Shown here: positions 21,796 through 35,152 of the stretch, one piece after another
Numbering within the stretch: the first letter of the stretch is position 1
Layout of the letters: each line of letters opens with the position of its first letter
Source of the DNA: Chelonoidis abingdonii
Taxonomy: Eukaryota > Chordata > Testudines > Testudinidae
DNA length: 64,000 nt
Direction of reading: 5' to 3'
Assembly (NCBI RefSeq): GCF_003597395.2
Contig: NC_133776.1
Span: forward strand, 37,731,609-37,795,608
The notes under the pieces: model-generated
Database searches by the model: none
What the model was told of the DNA's origin: nothing
Seen by the model: only the letters and a program-made list of their open reading frames with translations
Made by a program: the position numbers and the translations under genes

Positions 21796-24700
21796 ATTCC
21801 AGTTTTCTTGAAGTGGTTCCTCAGAAACTCTGCAGCTAATACAATCCTTTTATATGATATCCACCTTTCTACTTTTGGGTCTTCCAACCCTTCTCAGACC
21901 CTCCACTTCTAATTTTAACACCCAGTTTCCTATATATCCTTCTGATCCTCTTTTCATACGCCCAAACCATCTAAGCCTGTATTCCCTCAGCTTTTCTATA
22001 ATTGGTACCACCTTTGCACTTCCCCTAATTCGTTTATTCTAAACATGATCTATCCTTCTAACTTCAAACATCCATTTTAACATTTTCATTTCCACTGTAT
22101 TCAAGACCTGCTCTTGTTTAATCACATATAAAAGTAAATAAAAAATTGAATGCATTTAAAAGAATAATTGGCACTCCACACTTATCAAAGTGGAGGCTTG
22201 CTATTTATCAGGCTGGATCTACTGCAAAGTATCCTTACAATGGTATTTTCCACTGAGACCATTTACAGCTATGGAGATGAGGAAGTGACAGGTATTCTAA
22301 GAATAGTTCTGAATGATCACATGCAATGGACATCGTAGTAAATAACGATTTCTATAACAAATCACTGCCCTTTTCCTTAGCCTTATTGGTCTAACTTTCT
22401 TGGAACTGCAGGTTCAGATCCCAGCAGATTCAGATCCTTTGTCCTTCAAGACCAATGAACAAGAATGTGAGCCTTCCTAATATGATCCCTTAATAAACAA
22501 GGCTGATCTGCCCAGGCAGTGAGGGCCTCTGCCCAGTCATTTTTTGGAAGAGTAGAGATTTAGCTCACTTTTCACAGTTGAAATGTCCTTCCTTTCTGTA
22601 GGATGCTGTATGTTCGTTGGCCCATAACTCCCCAGCTTGAAGCATTTCACTAGTGCTGTTTGTCTGCAGTTTTGTGAAGTACTTGTGGGTCTTTTGGGAC
22701 AAAATGCCCTAAATAAATGTTCGTATCCCAAGCTCCTGGAGCCTTTATTCTATTGCTCCATGTAAAGGCTGTCTCTAATATAAATGGGAATTGTTATTTC
22801 TTTTCAAAATGAGCAACAGTATCTTTAAAGTGAAGTTCAAAGTGTCCTGAAGAGAGACACACAAGATAATGGCCCAATCCTGTTTCCACTGAAGTCAAAG
22901 CCAAAATTCTCATTGACTTCAGTGGAAACAGAATTAGGGCCTTAGACTCTCCAAGAAATTTTACGCTAAAATAAAAAAGGTATTTCCATAGTAATCCCCC
23001 AATGTTCAGTTCATAACGGGGCCTATCCAAACTCTGTGCTTAACATGGTGTACAGAAATGGAAAAGCGATAGCTTGTTAGAGAAAACAATGTGATGGTCA
23101 GAGGTGGTCCCTGCACTCTCCTGGAGCCTTGTAGCCTTGTTGTTTTGTGGATCCAATACAGGCAGACTCCTGTCCCTACATGGAGCCCTGCCTAAGGGTT
23201 CACACACATTCTTCATGCTGCAAACCTGGGTCCAGAATCAGGAAATAATGCTTCAAAGCAATTAAGGAGTTTTTCTGAGCTGTTCGGAGTGCTGGAGTTT
23301 TTGCCCAGGGTTTTAGCATTAAATTGAAGGACACTTGGACCATGGTGGTTCCTCAGTTTTTGGTTCTTTAAATACTGTGCAGCTTAGTATAAGATAAAAT
23401 CAGTCATATGAGATCTCACTGCCTTACATTCACATTTAATGGTATTGCACTGAATAATTTAACCATCTGGTTTTCTATCGCAAGTTAAATTCCATACTCA
23501 CTTTAAGTTTCACCTTGCTTAAATACTGGGCCACTTTGTCTCCAGTGCGCTAGTGTGGGTATCTCACTGACTTCAGTGGGGTTATCTGAGGGGTGAGTTT
23601 GGGCTCCCACTGTGTATTGTCTCTGCCTTTTCCAATTCAGAGGCATGAGTTGTTTCCAGTGTGAGTTAATCAGAAGTGCTAAATTTGAGCTCAGCACTGC
23701 ACAAGGCATGGACTGAAGACAGTGCTCTCCCCAAGGAGCTTCCAAAGAAGATAAGGCAAAGTGCAAGTAATAACTTTAATTATTTTGACCCCTAATTTGT
23801 GAACATCACAAATAAGTCTTTAGGAAGCACTTGAATGTTGGAGGTTGATAGTGTGGCAAATCAGAAAGGGGAAGCATTGCATGGATGCTGGGTGGAGGTG
23901 TTGGGTAAAAAGAGAGAGGTGGGATGGGATTGGATGGGGTATACTACCCCTGTAGGTTTTGGAAAGGCCCCATGCATATTGGCCAGAATCACCCAGAGAT
24001 AGAACTAAACTCCACAGACATTCCTGTTTTCTCAACCAGGGACAGAGTGCCAGGGTGCATCTAGAGAGTAGATGTAGCTTATAAAACTCTGTGGCCCAGA
24101 TGCCATACGTAAAGGGGAAGCAGAAGAAAGGAGTGACTTAGTGGTGGGCTATGCCTGAGCAACCTGGTCAAGCTTGCTAGGGCCTTGTAGAGCCCACACA
24201 AGTAGTGTCTCCCACTGTTTGTGGGTGAAGTCCATAAACAGAGTATCTAGGTTAGCATTGCTGGCTGAAGAGAAGAAAAGCTTTTATCCATTATCTTTTT
24301 TACATAATATTTGTTCTACAATCTTAGTTATAGCAAAACAAATAAAAATAAACATGCCTCAATAGAGAGCTGAATAATGATGCGCAGTATTATGCCCGGA
24401 GACGCTATGGAATTGCAACCGAGAATAAAAAGCAGAACAGAGGGGAAGAAGTGAGTCACATACTTTGTTTATACAGAGCCTGAAATGATGTAGTTCCAGT
24501 TTGATTTGCCCCTAGACTCTTGGCACTGTAGAAATGTTAAACAAGAAGGGTCAGCAGAAGAAAAGGAGGTGAGAAATTGAGTGATAAGGAAAGACTACAA
24601 CACAATATCATAGAGAATTGCTAGAGGAGTAGGACAACTGATATTACAGGCTTTTTGTTTTCAAAACATTAGGCCAAATTCAAATTCTTCCCTGGTGTAA

Positions 24701-27700
24701 TTTATTGGCTTCTTTGCATTCACACCAGAAATGGATTTGGCCCAATGGACATGATTCTAACCTTACCCTGGTTGTAGATTGAACTTGGGCCTAACTGCTG
24801 TGGAGATGCTTATCAATCATATGGTCAATAAGTTATATGTCTATAAATCGTGTCTTTATCTAGCGGTGCTGGATGCTCTTTAATGTGATGCCATAATTTG
24901 TGCTATAGATCAGCAGCCAAGCATCCCCAGAAAGCTATCTAGGCATATTGGGCCTGATTCAAAGCTTGCCTAGACTGCTTCAAGTAAGGAATAATGGCTC
25001 TGAAATTTCAGAGTGTGTCCATTTGTTTCTATTGCTGCTTTCTTGCAACACTGATGATGGTGAGCTACAATGCATTAGTCTGCAGGTGGTGTAGCTCTGG
25101 CACTACTTTGAGTAGAGCAACCAGAAGTGTGAAAGTGAATGATGGTTTACAGAACAGCATGGATTTAGGCTACAGTCTGACTGGCTGAAGGGGGTGCGAA
25201 GACATGTAATTAACTTCCTAACAAATGTACATTTTATGTGAGGGCTATTGTCAGTCTTCAGACTGCACTGCCCTTCACACAGTGTTGATGATGGAAGCAG
25301 GACTGTGACCCAGTGACTTATGTGAAATGATTTTGGTTTTCTCAATCTAATTCTCGGTAGACAATTATCCATAGGTTAACTGGCAAACTTGTTAGCATTC
25401 TCATCAGAGAGGCCCAGGATTGACTGGGCGTGGGGAATGAAATAACCCTTGACCTCTACTGGTGGTCCTTTTAGATTAAGTCTGAGGAAATATCTGCCAT
25501 TTAACGGTCAGGGTGGGGGAGCTAAATAGACAATTCCAGCCTATAGGGCTGTCAATCTGGAACTCTTTGAGCACTACATTCACAAACACATTATCAAACA
25601 TTTCCAAGACACACACATCAGATTTCAGTTTCACCAGACCAAAAAGATATCTAATATGAAGGACAAATTCATTCCCAAACCAAGGCCAATAGCAGTATAA
25701 TCTCTGAAGGGAACATACTAGGACTATATTTTCTTTCTGTTGTATCACATTAATATGCATCTGCATCTGCTCCCATGCACCCTGCCTATTGAGCAAATCA
25801 CCCATTGAACTTTTTTAAACCTCTTCTAATTCTGATGGCTTTTGTAATTACTCACTTTGTAGAACCATTCTTGCCAAGCCACAGTGGAACTAACTCAAAA
25901 GATCGCTTTAAATGATGCCTAAATAATTAATTGGCCAGCCCTGCTGAATACAAAAATGCTGCAATGGCTTCATTTAGCAGGAGTTTCAACCAAACATTTT
26001 TAGCCTAAAATAAAAGGTTATTCTCTCATCTGCTCAAGTCAGATGGTGTCAGTAATAGGGAGCGGGCAATTCTGGAGATGAAAGAGCCTGTAAGTCTGAC
26101 AAAAGAGCAAAATGAAGGTGGCATTTTGGAAAAGAGGGGAGCACTCCGTGGATTCTACTTAATGCAAACTTCAGGCACCGTTGATGCTGTTGCTTTCATT
26201 CTTCTAACCCCTGGCTACAGTAACAGCACCTTTTGTCTAGCCTGAAAGTAGCAGAAGGGTATTTTCTGAAGCTCAGGGGATGAGTTGCCAGGGAGAGAGA
26301 GAGAGCAGCGTTCTGTAGCATCCTAGATACAGAATATAAAAAGCACTGGGCTTAATGCCCAGCACATATTGGCCTTGGGCTCAGGAATAAGGTAGATAGC
26401 ATGGGCTAAATTAGCCCCTGGTGTAACTCCATTGAAGTAAAGTTATGCCATGGGTTGCTGTGGCCTCTTATATTGAAAAAACCTTTGGAATGGAGGCTTA
26501 AAGACTTGGGTGGAGGAACAAATGCTGGATGAAGTTCTCGGTAGGGACTAAGGCTCATGTCTCAACATTTTGGATCAAATTCAGCTCTCATTTACACCTC
26601 TATGAATCTGGAGTGACATTAGTGAAGCTAGTCCAGATTTACAATGCTGAGGTTGACACAGGAGTTGATCTCTCTCCCTTGTCTTAGCGCTGGCAGGATA
26701 GATGCCATCTGTGTGTGTTTATAGTTTGCTCTCTTCTTTATGTGCTGACACCCAAGACCATTAGGACCTGGCAGCAGTTTGTGTGGTGTGCAGCACATGG
26801 GAAATCCAGCTAAGAGGATTAGCAGAAAGACAGGAAGAAACCTGTCACTTTAGATGAGCCCAAACAAGGAGCACTTGGCAAATTTGTATTGCAACCAGCT
26901 GCAGTTTTTAACCTCATGATGATCAATAAACTGGCTTATGACATAAGATTGCTGTTGGCATTTTAGCATATGTTGCATTGAGAGCCACTGTGTTATATAT
27001 TTAACTAGTATCATTAAATGCACTATTACAATTTCATTTAAATGGCTGGTAAAGAGTGCAAACTGGAAGACATGAACAATGGAGCCCTCAGGTTTATCCA
27101 GTCAGGTACAGCAGGCAACATGAGCTTCCCCATGTTGCTTTGACTCTGCCCTGACCTACCTCTACAGTGTAACTCAAGTGTCAATCCTCTTCAGTCCTTG
27201 GGCTTTGCTGAGTCTGGCAGACAATTTGTTTTTATTACCAGTCTTTTGTGACCAGTCCACATGTCAATTCACTTCATATGGCTCATTAAAGAGCCATCAG
27301 CTGGAAAAGACTTTCAGTCTCTATTGAACTGGATCAAATTACCACCAGTGACCTAGATGTGAAAGGTTACATAGCCCATTACCAATCTCCTGAGCCATCC
27401 AGCCTCCTGTTCACTTACAGCTGAAAAATGAAAAAGCCCTTTCCTCTAGAATTTTGGCTGGGTAGAGTATGTATATTCCTCCAATTCAGAATATAGCACT
27501 CGGATCATAGAACTGAGTCTGCTAGATCTACTCTGGCTCGGACAACAGGCGGACTCTAAACCAAAGGAAAATGCAAGGTCCATGTTTCAGCATGAGTAGA
27601 GTAGTTTTGCTGTATTAACTATTTATCTAGGCCAAACAGGTACACACACTACTCTTGTGTGTTGGCTGTAGACATTAGGCCTTTGCCGAATGAATGATAC

Positions 27701-28033
27701 ATCTCTACCCTGAGCACAGGACTGAATGAAACAGAATAAAAATTGAATGGAATTTCCTCATTGGAGCTGGGACACAGCATGGAACAGGTGAGGTTTTTAG
27801 ACCTTTACTGGAGGGCAGACTTTGGACAAGCTTTCCAGTAAAGAGCAGGCTGAAATGATGAAGTGCTAAATTCTGCCATTCTTTTAGTGACGCAAAACTT
27901 CCATTGACTTTGATTAAGAACTGCAGAATCTGGCTGTTGATGAAAGAGACAAGGTCTTATATTCCACTCTGGTGCAAAGTGCCATCATTTACATTAGGGC
28001 CAAACTGGAGGGGCCAGGAAAGAAGCTGTTATG
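21796..28033. other. 6-kb intergenic stretch, mostly unassigned
   Basis: No coding gene. Visible pieces are a fold-back at 22870-22940 (CCACTGAAGTCAAAGCC...TTGACTTCAGTGGAAAC), a LINE/SINE-tail fragment near 23690-23760, a fold-back at 24660-24750 (GCCAAATTCAAATTC...GGATTTGGCCC), similar scraps near 26400-26660 and 27870-27950, and a possible conserved element at 25880-26170. Confidence 0.5.
22870..22945. repeat. fold-back repeat, 'TTGACTTCAGTGG' family
   Basis: GGCCCAATCCTGTTTCCACTG and CAGTGGAAACAGAATTAGGGCC are near-complementary arms separated by about 30 bases. The sequence could form a long hairpin and behaves like a miniature palindromic repeat. Confidence 0.7.
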
Positions 28034-28038
28034 GCGTG

Positions 28039-29096
28039 TGTCATGCTGTCTGGAGTAGCTCATGATTGAGAGTGCCGACTGTCAAAAAGTAGTCTGGGGC
28101 AGACACCACAAACAGATGATATGTTCTATAATTAGATTTCACCAACCCAGTAACAAATGTGAACTCCCAAAGTACCATAGTAGTCTTATTATGGAGTCAC
28201 GGACAGTCCCATTAGATGTTCCAGTCTATTTTGCCACCAAGGCAAATTGGACTATGTGGTAAATGGTCACTTACACCAAAAATCACAAAATATTCAGGTT
28301 ACTCCCAGTCCCTAGAGACCCATCACTTACTCCAGATCTATCTGTACCTTAGATCTCACACCAAAGACAATGCTGGTAATCAATCCTGTAATACACTAAC
28401 TAAAGATTTATTAAATAGGAAAAAGAAATGAAGTTATTTACAGGTTAAAGCAGGCAGTGTATACACACAAGTGATTTCAGACCATGGTTTCAAAAAGTGA
28501 CAGATATAATATTCTGTCAGCGCTGGATGTCTTTTCAGGGCTAACCCATGCCAGGAAGCATGGGGATCTCTAGGCATATGTTGAGGACCCCCTCAGAATC
28601 CAGACAGAGTAAAAGAGAGTTAGTTTCTCCTTGTTGAGGATTTTTATCCCCTTTCTCTAGAGTTCAAAACTGCTGGGATTAATTCATGTGTAGATCTCCT
28701 TCCTGGAGAGAGTTAGAAATACAATCAACAAACTCTCTGCTCTCTGATGCTACACAACATGTCATTTGCCTTCAGTGGGTCAACTTGGATGCCAGACAAG
28801 CACTTTAGCTCAATCAACGCTTCTTTTCCTCTTTCTTGAGTTACACAGTTAGAGAGGTTTACAGTGCAAACACTCCATAAAACTTTATATCATGGGCTAC
28901 GGAGGTTATAAGTGAGATTAATACATGCAGCATCCTACAAGCATTTTATAAAGTCTAAGCACATTCTTATCAGCTTATATAACATCTATTTTGATGATGC
29001 TAACTCACAGGTAAGCCAACTTGCTTTCGAACTACACATTTGAAAGTGTTCAGTAAGGCCTTGGCACGAGCTGGTACCTGATCTGTCAAAGTCATA
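28039..29096 (-). mobile_element. solo LTR, family X (1,058 bp, antisense)
   Basis: It runs from TGTCATGCTGTC to CAAAGTCATA and is the reverse complement of the element at 41994-44349 once that copy's insertions are discounted. Shared blocks include ACCAACCCAGTAACAAATGTGA and AACTAAAGATTTATTAAATAGG. Flanks GCGTG and GTGTA differ only by transitions, so a decayed 5-bp TSD is possible. No internal coding region. Confidence 0.8.
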
Positions 29097-29215
29097 GTGT
29101 ATAGGGAGATGCTGAAATGTAGGTAGCACCATAATTATTAAGTGCTGTGGAAGTGAAGAGAACCTTGAATTTAATGTGGAATAAAATGGGAAACAGGTGC
29201 AGAGTCAATGAGTGA

Positions 29216-30430
29216 ACATAAAAATGGCCATACTAGGTCAGACCAAAGGTCCATCCAGCCTAGTATCCTGTCTACCAACAGTGACCAATGCCAGGTGTCC
29301 CAGAGAGAGTGAACCTAACAGGTAATGATAAAGTGATCTCTCTCCTGCCATCCATCTCCACCCTTTGACACACAGAGGTTAGGGACACCATTCCTTACCC
29401 ATCCTGGCTAATAGCCATTAATGGACTTAACCTCCATGAATTTAACTAGTTCTCTTTTGAACGCTGTTATAGTCCTAGCCTTCACAGCCTCCTCAGGCAA
29501 GGAGTTCCACAGGTTGACTGTGTGTGCTGTGTGAAGCACTTCCTTTTATTTGTTTTAAATCTGCTGCCCATTAATTTCATTTGGTGGCCCTTAGTTCTTG
29601 TACTATGGGAACAAGTAAATAATTTTCCTTATTCGTTTTAAATCTGCTGGGCCCAATTAAATGTTCATTTCGGTTGGCCCTTAGTTCGTGGTACTAGTTG
29701 GGAGAGAAGTAAAAAATTTCCTCTATTCCACCTTTCTCCACACCGCAACTCAGGATTACTATACCTCATATTCATAATCCCCCCTTAGTCTTCCTCTTTT
29801 CACAAGCCTGAAAAGTCATAGCCTCTTTAAATCTCTCCTCAGTTCTGGGACCATGCTTTTTTTCCAAACCCCTAAATCATTTTTAGGTTGCCCACTTCTT
29901 CAGTGAACCTTTTTCTAAGGCCATAGTAAATATCTTTTTTGAGATGAAGCGATAACCACTCGTATACACAAATAGTATCAAAGATGTGGGCGTTTACCAG
30001 GGAGTTAATATAAGGGCAATAAGAGTATTCTCCCAACTATGTCTTATCCCTTTATTAAATGATTTCCAACATTGTTTTGCTGTTTGTTGACGTGCTCGGC
30101 TGCATCACTGTGTGTCTGTCTTCACGAGGAAGAAACTATCCCACGATGACTCTCAAATGAAGATCTCTTTCCTGACTTGTACCTAAATTAGCCCCCATCA
30201 TATTGTATGTATAGTTGGGTTTTTTTTTTCAATGTGCATTACTTTACATTTATCCACATTAAATTTCACTTGCCATTTTGTTGCCCAATCACTTAGTTTT
30301 GTGAGATCTTTTTTTAAGTTCTTCACAGTCTGCTTTGGTCCTAACTATCTTGAGCAGTTTAGTATCATCTGAAAACTTTGCCACCTCATTGTTTACCCCT
30401 TTCTCCAGATCATTTATGAATGAGACAGTC
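29216..30430 (-). mobile_element. antisense CR1 LINE 3' portion
   Basis: The 3' terminus is at the left (ACATAAAAATGGCCATACTAGG, GGTCAGACCAAAGG). CR1 sequence continues to a recognisable RT block near 30289-30423. A diverged internal duplication at 29548-29725 and many small indels after it may reflect assembly rather than biology. Confidence 0.85.
30289..30423 (-). pseudogene. CR1 reverse transcriptase fragment with FSDD motif
   Basis: The antisense reading gives FINDLEKGVNNEVAKF, then SDDTKLLKIVRTKADCEEL. The RT catalytic FADD motif of CR1 is here FSDD. The longer open frame upstream (to 30894) is not LINE-like and is probably fortuitous. Non-functional remnant. Confidence 0.8.
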
Positions 30431-32193
30431 CTGACCCTCTGGAAAGGAAGAGATATTGTAGCTGTGATTTGGAAGTGCGGGGTGGGGGTAGGCAGGGGAG
30501 AAGGAGCAGAGGTTGCAGTCATCAGGACTGAAAAATCACCATAGTATGGCTTAAGGTTTTGGCAACAGCGATGGAAAGAAAGGGATGAATCTGGAAAATG
30601 TAGAAGAAATGACCCCGCAAGAGTCTGGATGTAAGAGAAGGAAAAAGAAGGAAAGGTGACATCAGGTACTGAGTTTATAAACTGGAAAGGATGGGGCCAA
30701 GAAGGACAGAATGCGGGGAAAGGAGAAGGTCCGGGGTAAAGAGAAGCTGGATTTAACCCATGTTCAGTCTGAAGCAAAGGAGAACTATTTAGCAGACTGT
30801 TCTGCAGGGGGCTGACATGAAAAGAGATGCAGAAGTGGATGGTAGGAAAGAAGCCAGGGGATGAACTGTAGCGTTGGGAATCACCAGGGGACATCTGAAA
30901 TTATGGGGGTGGATGAGAGGGCAGGGAGAAGAGGAGGTGGCTAAGGACAGAGCTCTAGGGCACTCCAGCCAGGAGGGAGAAAGAGGGATGAAAGGTAAGA
31001 GGAGAACCAGCAAAACACTCATTGGCACCTCACCTTCTAAACACTGTATGAAAATTACATTATGGAGATCAGCCTTGCTTTTATTTATTACTTGGCCTTT
31101 AAGATGTTACCTACAGTGCAAATGAGCCTTTTATTCATCTCCCCTGCTGCCTTCTGTTCCTGGTCCCAGAGAGAAGAATCTCCTGTTCCAAGTGTTAATC
31201 TCCTAAGCAGTTTCCTCTAAGGCATTTGCTATAGCTACAGGTGGAAGAGGCAGCACTTGCTACTGAAACCAGATTTGCTGGAAAGAGGAGACCCACAGAG
31301 CCCGAGAACAATAATCCACAGCCATGCAGTGACCTACAAGGCAATTTAGAGGATTGATAACCAACACCCAGAGCTCCCTAAAGTTCCATAACTAATTGAG
31401 AATCAAGGATGAGCTCACTTGCCTTACAGGATGCCTGCAGCTAGCTGGATAAATATGTATTTGTACAGCATGAGCCTGGAAGTTGAGATTCTAAAGCAGA
31501 CGCAGAGCAAGAGACAGTCCTGTGTCATTTGGTTAATATATTCTTCTACACCAAGAGCAATGGATAATAGAAGAAAGTATGAAGGATACATGCACCAGAT
31601 GTTCCCTGTGCAGATTATTATTGTATTGTTGCTTTATTACTTGTATTAGGATAATGGATGCAACCAGAGATAGATGCCTCATTGTGCAAGGACCACTACA
31701 AATAGATCACAAAAGATGGTACCTGCCCCCAAGGAGCTTGCACTCTCAGTTTAGGCTACGTTTCTTTGCATGGCAGACTTGCCTCCCAGTTGTTCATGCA
31801 ATGGGTAAGGAGTGTGACTTGTCTCAAAAGAAAAGGGAGAGTTCCTGCATTGTTTGATACTGGTAACATCACAAGATAACATTACAATGCAGGTGGAGAT
31901 TTCAGAGGCAGGCTCAGGTCCCAAGAATATGTTGTGTTGTATGTATGTTTGTTTCTAACCGTTACGTTGTTGCTGTGGAGAAGACAATATACTCACCTGT
32001 CTGAAAAAGTCAGATCTGATCTAACCTATCATAGTAGTGTGTGTGTAAGAAAGGAAGGCATTGCCTATCATTATTAGGTTGCTGGCTTTTCCAGCATGTT
32101 ACCACAACTATTCATCATATCACCAATGCACCAGCACCATCTTGTGACCACAAATGGCACCTTTTTCAGAGCATTTCAAGTCCCTTTTGTGAC
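30431..32193. other. unassigned intergenic DNA
   Basis: Purine-rich from 30440 to 31010, which produces spurious frames. An antisense LINE/SINE-tail fragment is seen near 31605-31745 (GATGGTACCTGCCCCCAAGG, AGCTTGCACTCTCAG). No gene supported. Confidence 0.5.
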
Positions 32194-32196
32194 CTA

Positions 32197-33415
32197 GGCC
32201 AGGTCTACACTGTGACTTTAAATCGGTTTAATGGCCGATATACCGATTTAACGCTGTAATCGTTCACACGATGTCATCATTAATATCGAGTTAAACGGCT
32301 CCTTAAATCGATTTCGGAACTCCTCCCAAACGAGAGGAGTAGCGCTAAATTCGATAGTGATAACTCGGATTAGGGTTCGTGTGGACGGAAATCGACGTTA
32401 TTGGCCTCCGGGCGGCATCCCAGAGTGCTGCAGTGACCGCTCTGGACAGCAATCTGAACTCGGATGCAGCGGGCAGGTAAACAGGAAAAGCCCCGCGAAC
32501 TTTTGAATTAAAAGCCCCCGCAACTACTTTTGAATTACATTTCCTGCTTGCCAGCGTGGAGCTCTGATCAGCAACGGCTGGCGATGCAGTTTGAATCGAA
32601 AAAAAGAGTCTCCAGCATTTAGACCGTACGGGGAGATACTATGTCTGATCGCTGTATGATGTGGAGAGACAAATCTGTTTGTATCCAGCTCCGTTACAGA
32701 AACACGAATGCCAAAAGCGTTGAATAAAAAACTCCAGGATACACAGCGCTGGTGTGACAAGCGTAACGGGTAAGCCAGAGACTCATAATGGATCGCTCAT
32801 CTTGAAGGGAGGGAGGCGGGTACTGAGGACTCCACAGGCTATCCCACAGTCCACAGCAGCAGTCTCTGAAAATTATTTGCAATTCTTGGCTGAGAGCTCC
32901 CACATGTCCTGTAGGTTCAAACACAGTGTCTGGTGTGGTTCAGTGGATACAGCTCCTCAGTTTATTATTTCCCCACACCACCACGTGAAAAAAAAAAAAA
33001 GGGGATACGTGCTGTTGCTTATTGGCGTTTGCTCCAATTTGTGCACTTCCGCGAAAAAAGTGCGCCAAAGGGTTGTCTGCTGTCCTTCTACAATCGGGAG
33101 GGGTGAGGCCTGTTCCCAGCACCACCCGGCTGCAAGTGTTTCTGGCCCCATCTAGGTTTCACTGGTTCTCGCTCAATCCCGGAACTAGTGGGGAACTATG
33201 GATAGCTGATTCTGAGGAAACAGGCTTACCTCACTAGTCTTGCTATCCGCTCCTGAAATCGATGGTAGCCTTATTGGGACCATGGACTCAAACAATCGAG
33301 TGCAAACAATCGATTTCGTGATCCCACTGTGGACGCGCTAAACCGATTTTATTAGATCTGTTTTGTAATATCGGTTTAAGCTAATTCGAAATAATCGTGC
33401 AGTGTAGACGTACCC
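32197..33415 (+). mobile_element. PIF/Harbinger-like element, 1.2 kb, decayed
   Basis: Ends GGCCAGGTCTACACT and (reverse complement) GGGTACGTCTACACT match at 12 of 15 bases. CTA flanks both sides (32194-32196 and 33416-33418), fitting a 3-bp Harbinger-type TSD. The interior near both ends is rich in TCGATTTA-like motifs. The middle (about 32575-32760) resembles the Myb/SANT-like accessory gene of this group but is out of frame. No transposase is recognisable. Confidence 0.75.
32578..32760 (+). pseudogene. relic of a Myb/SANT-like Harbinger accessory gene
   Basis: Pieces read like the N-terminal part of the Myb/SANT-like DNA-binding protein carried by reptilian Harbinger elements: QFESKK, then an EIL..LIAV-like segment in shifted frames, then a fragment near GATACACAGCGCTGG. 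Frames are broken by several small indels, so no product is expected. The call relies on memory of the family and is tentative. Confidence 0.4.
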
Positions 33416-33418
33416 CTA

Positions 33419-34640
33419 GTTTTCTCTCATTGGAGGTTGATAATAACTGCACTTTACAGTTTCTTTTAATCTTGCATGTGTTTTTCAAAGAACATAATGT
33501 TCAGCAACAAGCATAGGAATGAGAATGGAATTCTGGCAGGAGGAGAGCACTTGGATGTTAATGATCTAGTTTGAAAGGGCTATGGTGGATGGCAGCAGGG
33601 AGCCCCTTTCTGTCTTTTCTCTCTGGCCTGTATCTCTACTGGCAAGGGAAATGCTGAGAGAAGACAAAGCTGTTCTACATAGCATGGGGTCAATTAACTT
33701 GTGGGTTATGCTAGCAGCATCTGCCAACAAGAACCAGGACTGTGCAATGGCAAGTCTGCCCAGAAGCATTTGTGCCAGTGAAAGATATCTGCAACCGCCA
33801 CCCTGTCATAGAGACTGCAACTGGCCAGCACTGCTCCATGACAGCAAGCTGACATGACAGAGCACAGCCAAGGTAAAATGGGAATACCCTGATCATAACT
33901 TAAAGCTGCACTTCTGGGGAAGAACTTCCAAGACTCCCTGCCGTCCCCAAAAGCTGAATGTCCCCAGGGGATACAGCAGGCCCAGTGGTTCGTGGAAGTG
34001 CAATCTGTGCCTATTCATCCTAGTGGGGGTGAGGATGTACAAGACAAAGGAACTGGCAATTCCAGTCCTGGGAATAGCAACTGACAGGTGGAAGTTGGGT
34101 TCCCAGTGGAGTGCAAGTACATCCATAATTGCTCACAGAGTCTTGGGCCTTTAGCTGGATGCATATTTACTTCTATAACCATGGCACTGGGCAGCCTGGC
34201 ATACAGCACCAGCTAAGTGGTCATGCTGGTTCAAACCAGAGCCAGGCAATCCCTTCCCTTAGTAGCATCCACTGCCTCTTACTTCACTCAAGTCACCTCT
34301 GGTTCTTCTCTCTCCCAGGTTAATAATCCCTGACTCTAGTCACTTGGCATCCAGAAGCCTCACTAGGGGTGTCTTTTTTTTTTTTTTTTCCCTTCTCTGG
34401 AACTTGTCAGCCTCCACGAAATATCTACCTAGAAGAGACGTGAATATCACTGCAATCCTTGCTGGGGGATAGGTGTTACCATCCTTTCACAGAATATTAC
34501 AGCATTATTTTCTATCTGCTTTCACTTCTGTCTCATCCTAATGGCCTCTGTACTCAATCATCCTGCAAGTTCAACAGACATCTTCACTGACCTACTCACA
34601 ATACACCCCTAGATTTTTTCCTCAGAGGATCTTGGTAGAT
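33419..34640. other. unassigned intergenic DNA
   Basis: No gene. A T-tract lies at 34374-34389. Short open frames on both strands have no family resemblance. Confidence 0.5.
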
Positions 34641-34800
34641 CAGAACTGACTGGGATAGATAAATCTTCTTTGTGTGCAACGCCTCATTTCTTTCAATTGA
34701 TATGTTATCTGCCATCTTGCTGCCCAATCCACCCACTTGATTAGGTCCTTCAGGAGTTTCTCATATGCTTCTTTAGTTATCTCTGCCTCCAGTTTGGGCT
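34640..34800 (-). mobile_element. short antisense CR1 relic
   Basis: ATCTGCCATCTTGCTGCCCAATC, then TTAGGTCCTTCAGGAGTTTC corresponds to the region just inside the CR1 3' end, compare 30270-30330. Heavily diverged. Confidence 0.5.
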
Positions 34801-35152
34801 TTCAGCTCTCACCTTCATCAACACTAAATTCACCCTAAATGTAAGGAAAGAATAAAGAATGTAATAACAGAAGGAGGCCAATTTACCCTTAATTAATGCA
34901 TTTTCAGTGCTAAGAAACCATCCAGGCATTAAGGAAGATTGTCATGGAGGGATCAGGAAAAAAAGGCAGTCCTTTCTCAGCAGGTTTTTACCTTTTCCTA
35001 TAGTCTCAAATACAGAACCCACACAATGTAATATGCTGTTTCTAATTATATCAGCTGGGTGTGTGGATGAACGTGTGTACACACAGACAAGTGATTAGAC
35101 GATATGGAGTTCAATGCCTAAAGCACTAACACTTTAAGAACTCTATAGCAGC

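Noticed and set aside
30289..30894. A 201-codon minus-strand frame as a gene
   Set aside because: Only the last 44 codons resemble CR1 RT. The rest comes from a purine-rich stretch and has Ser/Pro/Phe-rich low-complexity sequence.
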